Assembly (NCBI GenBank): GCA_964036155.1
Contig: OZ038423.1
Span: forward strand, 50,173,249-50,237,248
Direction: 5' to 3'
Length of the DNA: 64,000 nucleotides
From: Diploscapter coronatus
Taxonomy: Eukaryota; Nematoda; Chromadorea; Rhabditida; Rhabditidae
The notes under the pieces were generated by a model. It saw only the letters and a list, made by a program, of their open reading frames with translations. It was not told where the DNA came from and did not search any database. A program made the translations under genes and the position numbers. Below, piece by piece: positions 1 through 12,500 of this stretch (within the stretch, counting starts at the first letter, position 1; each line of letters starts with the position of its first letter).

Positions 1-2996
1 TGAACAGGGAATTTCTTCTGGATCGTCCCGCGCAGCCCAGTCATTGCCACTGTACTAGCCTTGGAACGACGCACGCGACGGCGGCGATCATTCGGAAAAG
101 TTAAAGTCCTTTTTCTTAACTTACTAAAAAGTGAAGTTCAACTCCAAATTTCAATGGATATGTTATGAAGTCCAGCCTTTCGAAGCTTTATACATTTCTT
201 ATGTTTTGTGAAGTTTGATGTTTTGTCGAACAATTCCATAAACAAACGAATATTCCCTTTTTGAAATGGAATAGGCTGTACTTCGTTGAATAATTCAAGA
301 AAGCATTTCGCAAACAACCTTGATTGACAATCTATCTCTGTCTATCGCATATGTCGACTTTACTCTATTCCAAAATAACTCCCTATTTGCAATTAATACT
401 CGATTTCTTTGACTGGATGTTGTAACAATGAACTCATAGACTAATAGCATAAACTCATGAGCCTAAGTAAGATTCTGTGATATAATATCGAGGCATTCAA
501 ATAGAGAATATCTCTAATCCGGTTTTTTTCGTTCGAAATATGAATTCCTAGAATTTGGATTGAATAAGGGCATAATTGATCCCCTAATATATTTCTTCAT
601 TTTAATCTGTGTGGGATAATCTCCCTCAGCTAAACCTGCAACAATCCTTGCACTGCTTCTTGTTCTCCTTCGAGAGAACCAGACTCACCTGCCCATCAGT
701 CGAGCCAACGAAGTAATATTCCGAAGAGGAGAGTGGAACCAAATCGGGGAATTTCGAGGGCGGCATGAAGTACGAGCAGAATGGCATCGAAATCTGGACA
801 GAACTTTCTGAAAATAAAATAATTATTATCTTCTAAAAACCTGAAAAATTATCCAATATGAAAGGTCGATTAGATGAAGCTGAAACATTACACATGACTA
901 ACGCAGTACTTTTTTAATTGCGACTCTTCGTTAAAGTGATCAACGCTTTAGGAAAATTTTCATGATAAAGTTAACCGCCAGAGCTGTTAGAAGCGAAATT
1001 GACACGGCGGGTGCCCCGCTTTGGTCTCGCGCTGATGTACATCTGATAGACGTGCTCCACAGGCTCGGGTTCATCGACAGCAGCAGAAGAGGCAGCCGGT
1101 GCAGATCCGACAGAATCCATCATCTGAGACAGCGGCACGGGAGTCGACAATTTGATCGATTTGGAGGAGTCAGAGACCGAGAAGACACCATTTGTCATTC
1201 TGTATTTGGATTTCGAAAAAGCTGGAAGGAAGTTGGTCTCGCAAAAGTTTCCAGAATCGATCTCAAACTCTAACAAGTTTGAGTTGAGTTCTCACTACCC
1301 TGATCGTGCGTTCTTTTCAATTCATTTCAACTCACTCTTCCGACCAGAAATGTTCTCTTTCTTTCATCTTGATGATGTCAGTTAATGAGGAGTTCATTTC
1401 ATTCAAAATTCATATCTTTCGATTTGCTAATTTTGTTCGAGCTTGCTAATATTGCAAAAACTTGGTATTCTTCATGTGGCATGACATGATATACTGTCTA
1501 CGTCAAACTGAAACTTCTTCTATGCAATTATATGATCTCCTGACTATCACTGATAAACACCTATCATTATCTGTAAAAACGTCGTATTTGAAGTTTATTC
1601 ATTTTCTAACTTTCTCATGATCAAAGTCATCTAACCGACAATTATTCTCTTGCAAAAGGATTCAGTTTCGAACAGAAAAATTAGAAAGAAGGGGTTTGAT
1701 ACATTTTATTGCAAAATCTTTTTAAGCAAACGTCTTCAAATTGTTCTGAAAGTAAGATTCACTTTGAGCTGATTGTAGCTGGCAAATCCTCTTAGAATCA
1801 TGGTGTTGTTTTGTGAGGTAAATACCTGTGAAGCTGGACAGCACAGACTAAAAATTTGTGCTTTCAATTTATTTTCTAGAAATGTTTACCTGAACCTAAC
1901 AAGATCGAATCTGCCCGTGTTTATTTCGATACCTCTCCAGGGGCACTGTTTCACACAGGCAATTGAGTCGAGTGACAAGCTCATCGTTACCTTCTTTCCT
2001 TCTGGGGCCTTCAAATAAATGTTGGAAAACATATTTCTTAGTTCAGGCGATTAGTCAAATTCTTCCCAAAATGTTCAAAATTAGAAAATTCAAACCCTTA
2101 TAATCCAGTAGCAATTCTGCGCAGGTTCTCTGACATCGTAATTAGTCGAATCTCCAATCGCAATAGTGAAATTCTGTTCAGTTTCAGTCGCCTAAAAATG
2201 GTCGCTTTTAAATGCTTCATAGCTCCAATTACATCGATAGTCTTTCCATTACATCCCTGAGCATCTCCTTGAGCCAACTCTTCGCAACGATCCCCTGAAA
2301 ACATCAAATTTTGATGATTTATTGACGAAGGCTAGAATAAACGAGCAAACCCAGAGCCTTGTCAAATTCATAATAGATCGGAGTGTTCTTGTCCCAGTAG
2401 TACTTCGAGTCTGTCGTTGCTGATCTTCGCGCTCGTGAAGTGGAACCTGGAGATTATAGATTTCATGAAGATCAACCTTTTATTCTACCTCCAGCAATAG
2501 TTTTGGCTTGTTCGATATTCAGAGCCATGTCAGTTTGGAAAAGAAGATCAGCTACTTCTGCATTGAGTTCTTGAAGTCCTTTCGTCTCATTCTTAACGGG
2601 AACAGGGATAGGATTTGGAGAGTTTTGGATGATGGGCATATCGTGCATCTTCTGAAAAGCCAATTGAAATAATTTTGAAATTAAGGAAAGGAGATAAAAA
2701 AATGTTCTTCACAAAATCTTGATTGGTCCTCGTTATGTCGAAGGAGAAATTCAAATTCGCATTTACTTTAGCATTACGCTGCTTCTGCTCGTTCAATTTT
2801 ATGTTTTTCAAGATATTCTTTACGGCCTGTCGATTTTCCAAGGAATCATGACTGTCGCCGCGCAGAAAGTTACGCTCAGCCTGAAGAATAACATCTTTCT
2901 GACAATGAATTTGAATGAAGAGCAACAAACCAAATTTTCATGTTTGCCTAGAATGATCGGAAAGGAAGAGATGAGCAGGAAGTAGGGAATGAGCAT
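1..2996 (-). CDS. Astacin-family gene lacking the catalytic core (partial, runs off left edge)
   Basis: Exons, 5' to 3' on minus: 2996-2931, 2898-2767, 2651-2489, 2446-2351, 2294-2233, 2191-2096, 2008-1890, 1847-1826, 1261-976, 807-689, 58-1; all phases join. The product starts with a signal peptide (MLIPYFLLISSFPIILG; an in-frame ATG at 3026 would add 10 residues), then a helical propeptide, a basic site (SRARRS) and the first strand of an astacin domain (YYWDKNTPIYYEFDKAL). It then passes directly to the last part of an EGF-like module and a CUB domain (CYWIIRAPEGKKVTMSLDSI; DLVRFSLCCPAS). The 150 or so residues that should hold the zinc motif HExxHxxGxxH and the Met-turn are absent: only a 56-nt intron separates the two parts. 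The C-terminal part is Ser/Pro-rich; the last two exon junctions and the 1826/1261 junction are the least certain. Architecture resembles nematode astacins with EGF, CUB and TSP1 modules. Either a real non-enzymatic paralogue or an assembly deletion. Confidence 0.7.
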
Positions 2997-3237
2997 CGTA
3001 AAAATACCGAAAGACTCGAATAACAAGAATGATCAATATTCCAGATCTCATGCTATAAATACCGGCTGGAACTTTTTCAAAGATTATGGATTCCATCGAA
3101 AACAAATCTCTGCAGAAAATAGAAATCGTAAAATTGGCATCGAATTTGAATACAATTCACTTCATTTTCGGATTCGGGTTTGCAAATGCCTCATTGCCAA
3201 TTGCTCCTCCCTGCGAGAATAGCCGTTCAATTTTGCC
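2997..3237. promoter_or_regulatory. Shared divergent upstream region
   Basis: About 240 bp between the start of the minus-strand astacin-like gene and the plus-strand membrane-protein gene. It must carry promoter elements for both if both starts are right. I see no named motif in it. Confidence 0.35.
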
Positions 3238-5755
3238 ATGGCTGACAATAACAAAAAGCCCGATGGGTGAGATGCAGAAGCTGTCAATAATAACCGAACA
3301 TGGATCACTGCCAAAACAAGATCACGGATTACCTTTCAGTGATCAAACGACCAGAACTTCATTATACGATTTGAGCATGGCGGTGTTCTGCTACTGAAAC
3401 ATCCACTTCTTGACTCTAACAATGAAGATCTATCGAGAAAAATTGATCATACTATCATTTCAGAAAACTGAGCGAGCCAAGTTCGATCAGCGTCAGCATC
3501 GAGGAACTTTTCAGGAATGTAGGCACGGAATCTTTTCGCTAACATCGAAGCAATGTTAGCGAGAGTCACGATGCGATGAAAAATGGGCTTGGGCCGTGTT
3601 TTTCTTGTGTTATCGCGTAATCGTAAATCGATTTTCAAACTGCAGGATCAGCGACCGAACTCGTCTACATCGGGTCAATCAGCGCAGGGCGAAGTGAGGA
3701 GAAGGAAGGGGAATGAGCAGAGCAGAGTCGATGCTGAAATGTGCGTAGAATGGGTTGAATTGGGAATTCGTGAACTTCAATTGATTCATGACAAATTCGA
3801 CATCGAAAATTTCGAAGATGAACTTCATGTATTTCTGTTTTGAATTAGTCAAATTATTACTTTAGAATTTAACCAGAAATTGAAAAAAAAAAAATCACAT
3901 AAGAATCATCAATTTTGCTAAAGAATTCAACACTTCGACATCGATTTTCAGCAAGTTGACGGGCTACATTTCGGAAGGCGGGCCACTTCGAGTGGACATT
4001 TTGAGTCTGCAGCAAGGCGCCAACAGGAACGTGGCGGTCGAAAGACCGCCCGAAGAGAGACCCGTCAATGCACCTGAAAGGAAACAGATTTCCGACCCCA
4101 ATATCAGGTAAATGGAATGAGAAATTTCTGAGAATGCTCTGAATTGAATGAAAGTCTACAAGTTTCCATGGTCTTCATTGATAGAATTCTCTCTGAATGA
4201 CACCACGAATTCAAAAAGAGTGCAAGCTTGCAAGAAAGCAACACCAATTGCTGTGCAATGATGATGGAAAAAATTGGAACATCTGTAGTGTGATGTAGTT
4301 ACAATTGAATTTTCGTATTTGTAGTTGCAAGTTTTAGAAAAAAATTGCAACTATGAAAGATAATATTGTTATCTTTTACATTTTTCATAAAGAATCTTCT
4401 CCAGAGCGAGTAACCCCCCAGCGACGCACTCGCCCGTGCTGGTGCCTCAAAGCCCTGGCGGAGCGACAGTAGCCATTCGGCAGTGGACCAGCTCTATCGT
4501 ATCTAGTTCCTCCTACAAACTCTGCAGGAGCGACTCCAACAATTCCCTCACCAGGTTGGCTATTTTGTCACGATTTAGGCCTTGGTTTTGTAATGCCATT
4601 AACTTGTAAACGCGCTACAATGTGTTCTAAATTTCAGCAGCAACAAAACCGTTACACAGACAGATAGGCAAGTAAAAATAACAAACACAAAGAAAAGGAA
4701 TGACAATATTCAATCGTGGATGAAATCAAACATACCAATAAAAATAACATAGAAAATTTAGCGTACAGAAGAGTTCGGATTGGTTATTTTGAAATCATAA
4801 ATCCTCAAACCATTGGAAATATAATGGGTAATGGTAGGAAGAAAAGTATTTCTTTACACTATTTCGGATGGCTTGAGGACTTGCGGTTTCCAAATTGTTT
4901 ACTTTTTGCAGATCTGGATTGAGCATGCGCAGTCGCCACAGACGAAGGGACGACCTGTCGATAGAGAGGGTGCAGAGTGTGGTCGGTAATGTGTGGACTT
5001 TCCTCCAGGAACATCCGGTTTGATTATTGTCTACACTGTCTTCAATTGATTCTTCTCTTTTCAGATGCTCTCCAAAAGCATATTGGTGGTGCTTGGTGTC
5101 TACATGATTCTGTGTATGTTGGAGACCATCTTGCCTAAACTCGCCGAAGTCGCTGTCAGGTGAGAAGATATGGTCGAAGAAAATGAACTGTTGACAGTTT
5201 TCATTCTGCAAATAACTCTCCTAATATCTGCATGTGTGGAATTCAGTATTCTTCTAAAGTTTTCGAATGATTGATGTAATCTATATTGTACAAACCAACG
5301 AAAAAGTCAATTTATTCTTTACCAAAAATGTGCAAACTTCACTTTTAAGGTGCATTTACCCGTGCACTCGCTACGTGACGATCTCCCTGGAGCAGTGGTG
5401 CAAATACATGCATCGAATGTTCATGAAGGCCGATGAATTCTCTCAGGTCTGTCAATCTGTATTCTATCGTTTCATCTTTCATCCAGTCCTTATTCCAGGC
5501 AACCTACTGCGACTTCGCCCGTCGTTGGTGCAAGCGATTCCACCTCATGTGCGACTCTCAGTGCTCATTCCTCGATCAGGTCGATCTTTCTTTCCTGTTA
5601 TCTAGATGTGTGTTTTCAATTTTTGCGTAACTGATCATGATTTTACACGGTTTGCTAAAATTGCTGAGCTTGATTTGAAAATAGCAAAAACGCTTGCATA
5701 CTTTATCCTCGAGAATACCTTACAGGCATATGCTCGAGCCCGCGCAGATCCGTAA
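3238..5755 (+). CDS. Single-pass membrane protein with Cys-rich C-terminal part, family not recognised
   Basis: Exons 3238-3266, 3464-3518, 3646-3740, 3952-4107, 4405-4554, 4912-5017, 5065-5159, 5350-5446, 5499-5579 and 5726-5755 join in phase and give 297 residues. The first half is polar and low in complexity (MADNNKKPDG, Ser/Pro/Arg-rich, MRSRHRRRDD), with no signal peptide. One hydrophobic segment follows (SILVVLGVYMILCMLETILP). The C-terminal 85 residues are rich in Cys and aromatic residues (CIYPCTRYV; WCKYMHRMF; YCDFARRWCKRFHLMCDSQC), which looks like a structured domain. An AATAAA lies at 5929. Exons 2 and 3 are the least certain because other donors fit; reading through the last donor instead of splicing would end the protein at about 5630. 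No known family was recognised. A type II or tail-region membrane protein is possible. Confidence 0.6.
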
Positions 5756-5928
5756 TCCCCTTTTCCCACAGTTCTGCCTGTTGTCTCATTCCTCTCTGTC
5801 TGCATCTATTCTGCTTGCAGCCATTCCCCATTTGACATTAATCAAATCGATTCATCCATTTCTCCCGAATCCCCTTTCTCCTTTCCCATTTCTCGAATGC
5901 ACCAAATGCACATATGACACGGATTCTC

Positions 5929-5934
5929 AATAAA
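5929..5934 (+). terminator. Polyadenylation signal AATAAA
   Basis: Canonical AATAAA about 175 bp after the stop codon of the membrane-protein gene that ends at 5755. Confidence 0.5.
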
Positions 5935-6423
5935 TACACCCACTATAAGTTTTTCAAGATCAGATCCTTAATTATAGGAATGATCTATCTTTACCCGTAA
6001 CTTGGGTAAAAGTAAATACCAGCCGGCAAAACTTTACCAATATACTTTTTTAGCTGAGAGGAAATTTTTAAGACCAAATTTGACCAGTTTGCCTATTAGC
6101 ACTTCGAAACCTTCTCTTATCAGATGATCACCCTGAATAATTGAAAGAAATGAAGAGAAATTCTTGGGACAAGAATTCATGATAATAGAATTATCATGAC
6201 ATTAATCATGATAAGTTTCTTTTCCTATTATATGCAAAATTTCTTATTTCCTTTTTTTTAAATTTATATAGACCATTTATTTTTTAGTTTGTCATTTAGT
6301 ATGCTATTTGTTTTATTAAAAATTAATTTATTAATTACGCACAAAGTGCATAGTCAAATTTAAATACGTATCTGCATACAATTATTAAATTGCACATAAC
6401 TATGAGATCTTCGCTATTAAGGT
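5935..6423. other. Convergent intergenic spacer
   Basis: AT-rich DNA between two genes that end toward each other. Short ORFs only; no coding signal or repeat recognised. Confidence 0.5.
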
Positions 6424-9400
6424 TTAAATATACCGATATTGTACTGTAAATTTAGACAAACTATATCGATTATAAGCAATTAAAGGACTGGGATTTCGAG
6501 CACTCGTAATAATTTTGTTTAGCGATTGTTTACAGCAATACACTGGGTTTCGTAGCCGCGTTTCATTTTTAATCTTTAGCTCAATACCGTTAAAGAAGCA
6601 TCTAAAGTTGATTCTAAAAATTGGTTCCACTAAAATTTTAACTTACCCAAATGCACATTGACTATTTGTAAAACTAGTAAGCTTTAGCTGGATTCTTGTG
6701 CCTGGGGGCGCCTAAAATTATATCCTTCTAATAGTCTTCAATCATTTGTTTTTTACAGTAATCCAACTTGTGCAATAAGTGTAGTCCATTCTAACGACTT
6801 TATTTGACTCTCCCAGAGTTAATGTTGTTGTTTGCCAAGAAGGTGATGCTGATAATGTATAGCCGCAGCCAGGAGGCTAAAAATGAAGATTTAGCGAGCT
6901 TTTTTTTAAATTCATTTCTCACCCTCATCGAACATGTCTGCCCTGAATACCCGCTCGGACACAAGCATTGATTGCAGCTTCGCGGGTTACGAATTCCTCC
7001 TGAAAATTAGAAAATTCAAGGTTAAGATCAGCTTTTTATTTGCTATTTCTAGGAAAAGTTATGTGAAATTAGATAATACAGGAAATGACTGAGAATAGTT
7101 TTATGATTATCACTTTTATTCTTTTTAAAGATTTTATTTCATTTTTTGCTTCTTCCCAAAAATGCACCGTAAACTTTTCTAGACTTTGATATTTTCGATA
7201 CAAAGACCTACCATGCGAGCAAGTAGGTCCATGGAAGCACATGCAGCTGTACATGAGATTGATGAGCTGAATGTCGTAGAAAGAGACTTGTTTGTTGCCG
7301 ATTGTGAAGAGATAGTCTTCGTCGAGGGGAATCATTGAAGGTTTGCCTTTTCGGGAAGCAAATGCATCACTAAATTATCAATTTAGAAAAGAGAGGTTTT
7401 GAAAACTCCGTGACTTACGCGCTGTAATGCATGGACGAACCCCACTAAATGAATCAGTGATTAATTAGGTAACGTTTCACGAATAACTGTTTTACCTCGT
7501 ATGGAGTGAAATATGTGGCCTGACTGGATGTGTATTTGTTGAAATTGTAGTGTTGTTTCACCTAAATTTCCTCATTTTCCCAATTCAACGTCATGCAACT
7601 CTACCGGAATATTGTTGAGGTTCACATTTACGTACCAGTCCCTGTCATAGCGAGATTGCATATGAAACACCCCGAGGGCGTGCATCATCTCGTGGACAAC
7701 GGTCCCTATGCTGTCGCAGCCTTTTCCCAGAGACAGATCTTGGACTCCGCCAATCATTCCCACCGAACTGTAACACCCATTTCCTGCGATGAACTAGAAT
7801 TTACAAATACTCGGATTTTTAAAAAGAAATACAAGAATATCGTACTCGAATCCTGTTTGGGGCTGTTGTGCTGTAGTGGAAACTGACGCATGTTCGCGAT
7901 TGAATGTAATTGATACCGGCCATAATATGTTGCTTTTTCAATGGAGCTAAAAGATTGCTTCGCATTCGTTGGAAATTTATGTCGAAAATCTCCTTACTAA
8001 TCGACGAGTCGAAATAATAGTATACATTCTTATTGGTCCACCTCGGGTAGAGCATTGTGACTTGTCTCTTTGATCGAGTTGAATTGTCATCCTTCACGAG
8101 ATCGGCGAATTGCTCGCTGCAACAAGATTACAGAAGTTACTTTTGAAGTATTTTCGTAGATGACGGTTAGTTATGTTTTCAAAGGTAGAAATCTCGAGAG
8201 CACACGATAATCCTTTTCGGAAATAAAATCTTCACATAAAGTGGTCCATACTCTGTCAAATTGATGTCTCCTTCCACCAATAGGTCAGAAACTCCAGTCA
8301 TTTCGTTGACTTCGAATAAATCGCCAACTTCGTCGCCATCTGGCTTTTCAATGATAACTTCCTCGTAGACTCTGAAATCAGTTTCACAAGGGTACGTTTC
8401 ACATTGCCGTCTCTCGATTTGGCTGATTTTCTATTCATGTGCCAAATCGAGGTCACTGAGAACGATAATGAGGTCAAAAAGCGCGAACGGTGCCGGGCTT
8501 GCGAGATCCGAAAAGCCAATTTGTCTTCTGTTTGTTGATGACGAAAGTGGGAAATTAGCCAATTTTCGTTTCACTTGAGTTTTAAAAATCAGCTCGATGC
8601 TATAAAGCGGGTTGAATTCGTTGAAGACATTTGTCATTTTCTGATTTATAACGATTCACGGTAAAGTTTGGTCAATTTTCTTCCGAACTATCCCTGTCGT
8701 ATTTTTAAAATTTTAAGATGTTCTTATCTTCGATTTACTAATAACCACTGACTCACTTGTGAATCTTTTCTTTCGTGTCGTAATCCTGCTTCGACATTCG
8801 ATGTTCTCCTCGATATCCTCGTTTCTGCAATCGTTGCAGTCGTGCAGCCGCTCGTAGAGGGTTTATTCCATATTTCTGAAAATCATTTTCTATCGATCAT
8901 CACGAGATAAAGCCTTTCTTTGAAGATGACGTGATTTTTGTGTTACAAGACAGAAAATCAACTCTCTTCTTTGTCAGAAATAGTCTAGTTCTCCCATCTC
9001 TTCTTCAGCCAACACTTTTCGCCCTGGCAATAGAGGATATCTTCGGCTAATTCCGATGATTAATAATGGAATATTTTGAGGAATGGCATGGCCTTACAAT
9101 TATTAGGCGTTTAGCCAAGTATTCGCTAAAGAGGTGTCGAAATTTCAAATTAGAAAAACAATGATGTCAAAGACACAAATTGGTCTTAGAAGAATATTCG
9201 AAATTTTAATTGATATTCTCCTAGATTGGAATTGGATACCAAATTCGAAAGGTTCAACGCTTTACAAATCTTAAAACGACGAGCGATTTTCATTTACCCG
9301 ATGCCTTTTTGCAGAATGAAATTAGCGCTGGTAAAAAATGGCATTTCAAGATTTTAAAGGATTCGATTTCATTGTAATTCACCCAAAATTCTTACTCTTC

Positions 9401-9581
9401 GATATTGCTCGCATTCCTCTTCGGTCATGTTTTTGGGATCGATCTTCTGCCATCTCCTCGTGGGTCCATTGACGTTGTTGAGCTTCTTTTTGGCGGACTC
9501 GATCCTCTTCCAGCTTCGAGAATTGACCAACGCGAAAAGGGTAAGTAGAACGGTGAAAGTTAGCAATGACAAAAGATGCAT
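6424..9581 (-). CDS. Secreted astacin metalloprotease with EGF and CUB domains
   Basis: Thirteen exons on minus: 9581-9396, 8875-8757, 8422-8252, 8116-7998, 7946-7846, 7793-7605, 7561-7496, 7444-7419, 7369-7212, 6999-6923, 6876-6757, 6711-6647, 6613-6424; phases agree and give 528 residues. Order: signal peptide ([21 protein letters not shown]), propeptide with VEGDINL, furin-like site RSKRQ, then the protease domain: TCVSF, GCYSSVG, zinc motif [15 protein letters not shown], and Met-turn SSMHY with its Tyr ligand. An EGF module follows ([15 protein letters not shown]), then a complete CUB domain ending FTVQYRYI. Zn-dependent endopeptidase of peptidase family M12A, the nematode NAS group; secreted or pericellular, with propeptide removal for activation. 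Odd point: the Glu that normally follows the third zinc His is Met (HMQSR). A possible trans-splice acceptor (CTGTTAG) lies just before the ATG. Introns of 43 and 51 nt inside the protease domain were needed to restore the family spacing. Confidence 0.92.
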
Positions 9582-12500
9582 GCTGACTGGGCCTAACAGC
9601 TATGCGGAGGTGACAGATATGACAGATGAAATATATGAGAAGTCGACTTCAAAGGGGATCGCTGCTGCTGCTGTGGTGATTACAGATCCTCCCTGTCTGA
9701 ACGCTGATTGTGAAAGAAAACGATGTTTTCCTTCCAAAATATGTGCTTTTTGATCAGATAAATAGATAGAGGAACTGTTCTTTGGCTGAATGAATGATGA
9801 ATAGATAACGCGCCCTGATTTGAGTGGAGCAAATGGCTGAGAAGAGCACACCTCTGAGTTTTGACATCCAAACTCTCACCTTTATACCCAAGCTACCCTT
9901 TGTTAGGTGAAAAGCGCATTTCCAAAATATACATCACTTGGAACCTTTGGAAATAAGAATTGCGAGAAAGGAACACTGATTGTGATAGCATCAATGAAAA
10001 CGTGTATCGCATGTTTCTGTCTGAATAGACTTTATTTGAGATCGCACATTTTTATCGGTCGTAACGACTTCGAAAAAGGCTTATTTGCTGTTGCAGATTT
10101 GTGTTCATCTATAATTGGATTATCACGCAAATTTACAAATGCGTGGCTAAAATTAGACGTTCGGAATTTTTTCCTGCCAGTTAGCCAATAAGACTTTTTA
10201 AGAAGTGGATAATATCGATATGTGAAGATGATGACACATGTGACAGAGACACACCCAGCGGAAGGAATGAGAGTGGGAAAGTCAATCGTTCGGAATCTGC
10301 TGCTGATTTTGATGATTACGTCAATAGCCTTTCTGTTTTCATCAAGGACAAGGACAAATATACACAAGCAGCATATTGGACAGACGAATAGCTGCAAGAA
10401 ATTGATTTATTTTGCTAATCTGAAAAGAATAGCTTTCAGAATGCAACTTTGACATTTGCTAAAATTTTCAACAAATTGCCAATTGCATGATGAGGATTCA
10501 ACATATGACACAAAAGTGTTCGTCTGCCTTGTATCAATCTAAATTTGAATTTCCAAATCTTTGCATTCGTTCGGTAATAGATATAGCAATACATTGGTAG
10601 ACAACTATCTTTACCGCATGAAGGGCTGAGAAAGGTGATAATTTCAAAGATAACTCATCACTCTTAACTAGGGACTGCCAAGCCCCGCCCCTTTCACTGG
10701 ATTCAAAAGTGTCCATAGTTGATTACCCTTTCGATTATCGCCGATTTTTTTTGTTTTACTTTTGTTTTTAATAATTTATCGATATCTACTATACAATTCG
10801 ATACCGCTCTTTCACGTGGTGATATCGATTTATTGATCGGGTGCGAAAGAAGTCCGCAAATGCGCGTCAAATGCACACCAAATTACGAAAATGCTAATAT
10901 TTCGAGTTATAAAAAAGGCACATTTAATTTTTTTTGATGAATCGGTACACCTAGTTGATATCTACAAAATATGTAAAAATTAGAAAAATCCTGCGGCGCC
11001 AAACTTTTCCCGAGGCAATAATAGATGCTCGCCTTTGGGGTACTGTATCTTTACAAGGGATCGGTAAAATCGTCTGAAAACTTGACTAAAATAAAATTTG
11101 ACACTCCCTAATTATGCTACTCGAAAGAAAAAAACGAAATTTTATCAGAAAATATTTTTAAAATTAACTTCAAAATGACCATTTTTTTGTCTTTACTAAT
11201 TTGGATTGCCCTAGTCATATTTTTAAAGGCACATGTGTTTTTATTTGATATTTTAATTAGTTGGTCAATTGTCTATCTTCAGTGAAAAAAATCAGAAAAA
11301 TCCTGCGGCGCCGAGCTGAGATCCTGATAATCCGCGAAAATATAAAAGAAGCCAATGCTGAAATGAAAGAGAGTGCAGAGAAAAAGATCCCTAAAGGCAG
11401 AGAAAGAAAGGGGGAAGCGAGCGGCATAGTGTCTTTTGCAGATAAACCACGCCCCTTTCCCTTGTCCACGAAAAGGAGCGATTTTTCCGTTTTTTCGCGT
11501 TAAATTTTATCAATTTTTTCACCAGTGACGTATTTTTTCGCGGTTTTTTCGGTGGGGATGTTTAGAGGGGCACCTCAGACCCTGAAAAATGTAGAAAACA
11601 TGGTGCCAGAGTGAATTTGGCAAAATGGCTGGCGGTCTCTACTCTTAACTGATATGTTGACTTTTAATTTACTCTATGATAAAATTCAAAAATAGTATCT
11701 CAAAATTTCTCGTTAATTTGATCACGCTTCTACCACAAACGCATTTTTGCAAGGAAGTGAAGCTTGGGGACTTTAGTTGAGTGATAACATTGATAACATT
11801 ATGCTATGTTGTGGAGAAATTTTCAACCTGGTTTAGCGTGAATGAAATTACATAACGTTTCTCAAAATAAAGCACTTTGAGAAGCCTTTTCGCATGACAA
11901 GAATTCGTATAGTTTGAATTAAAGTTGTGTACGAATTTACGACAATTGAAAGAATTTGTTCCGCAATTCGACGATTTTTATCTGGCTATTCTGGCAAACT
12001 CTGAAAACGACGAATTATCGCCCTCCAAGTATGGAAGAGCAATTACACCATTTACCTTTTCTCCTCGTCGTTGGTATCTCGGGGTTCAATAGAAATTGCG
12101 GGAATACCAATATTGGATCTTCATTTTACCGCAAAATTGTAAATGCCATGGTTTTTCCCATAAATAGTACCGTCTGCCAATTTCTCGTTCCGCAAATTTC
12201 GGTTACAAGATTTTTCACTTATCAGCATTTACTCATTCATTCCCGTACATACCTGTGTTGATTCTTTATCCTTGGACTTTAGTAAATTTCATCGTAAACT
12301 ACTAATCCTTCGAATTTTGTCGCATTTTGCTGCATTTCCGGCCATTTGCAGGATACCCAATGTTAGTTTAATTTTAACATTTTTCATGCAAGTTCATTCA
12401 AATAAAACAAATTTTGTTTGTTAGACTTCAACCAAACTTTCCCTTCTGCATCAAAATTCAGCGATTTTGCGTCAAATCTTCCGGTTTATTGTGTAATCTT

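Noticed and set aside
3447..3638. Minus-strand ORF with TLANIASMLAKRFRAYIPEK
   Set aside because: It looked protein-like, but no acceptor or donor links it to a minus-strand gene, and the plus strand there carries an exon (3464-3518) that fits the neighbouring model.
4795..5211. 138-residue minus-strand ORF opposite the membrane-protein gene
   Set aside because: It is antisense to exons 4912-5017 and 5065-5159, which have phase-consistent splice sites on plus.
7593..7886. Plus-strand ORF over the astacin gene
   Set aside because: Antisense to the zinc-helix exon of the minus-strand astacin.
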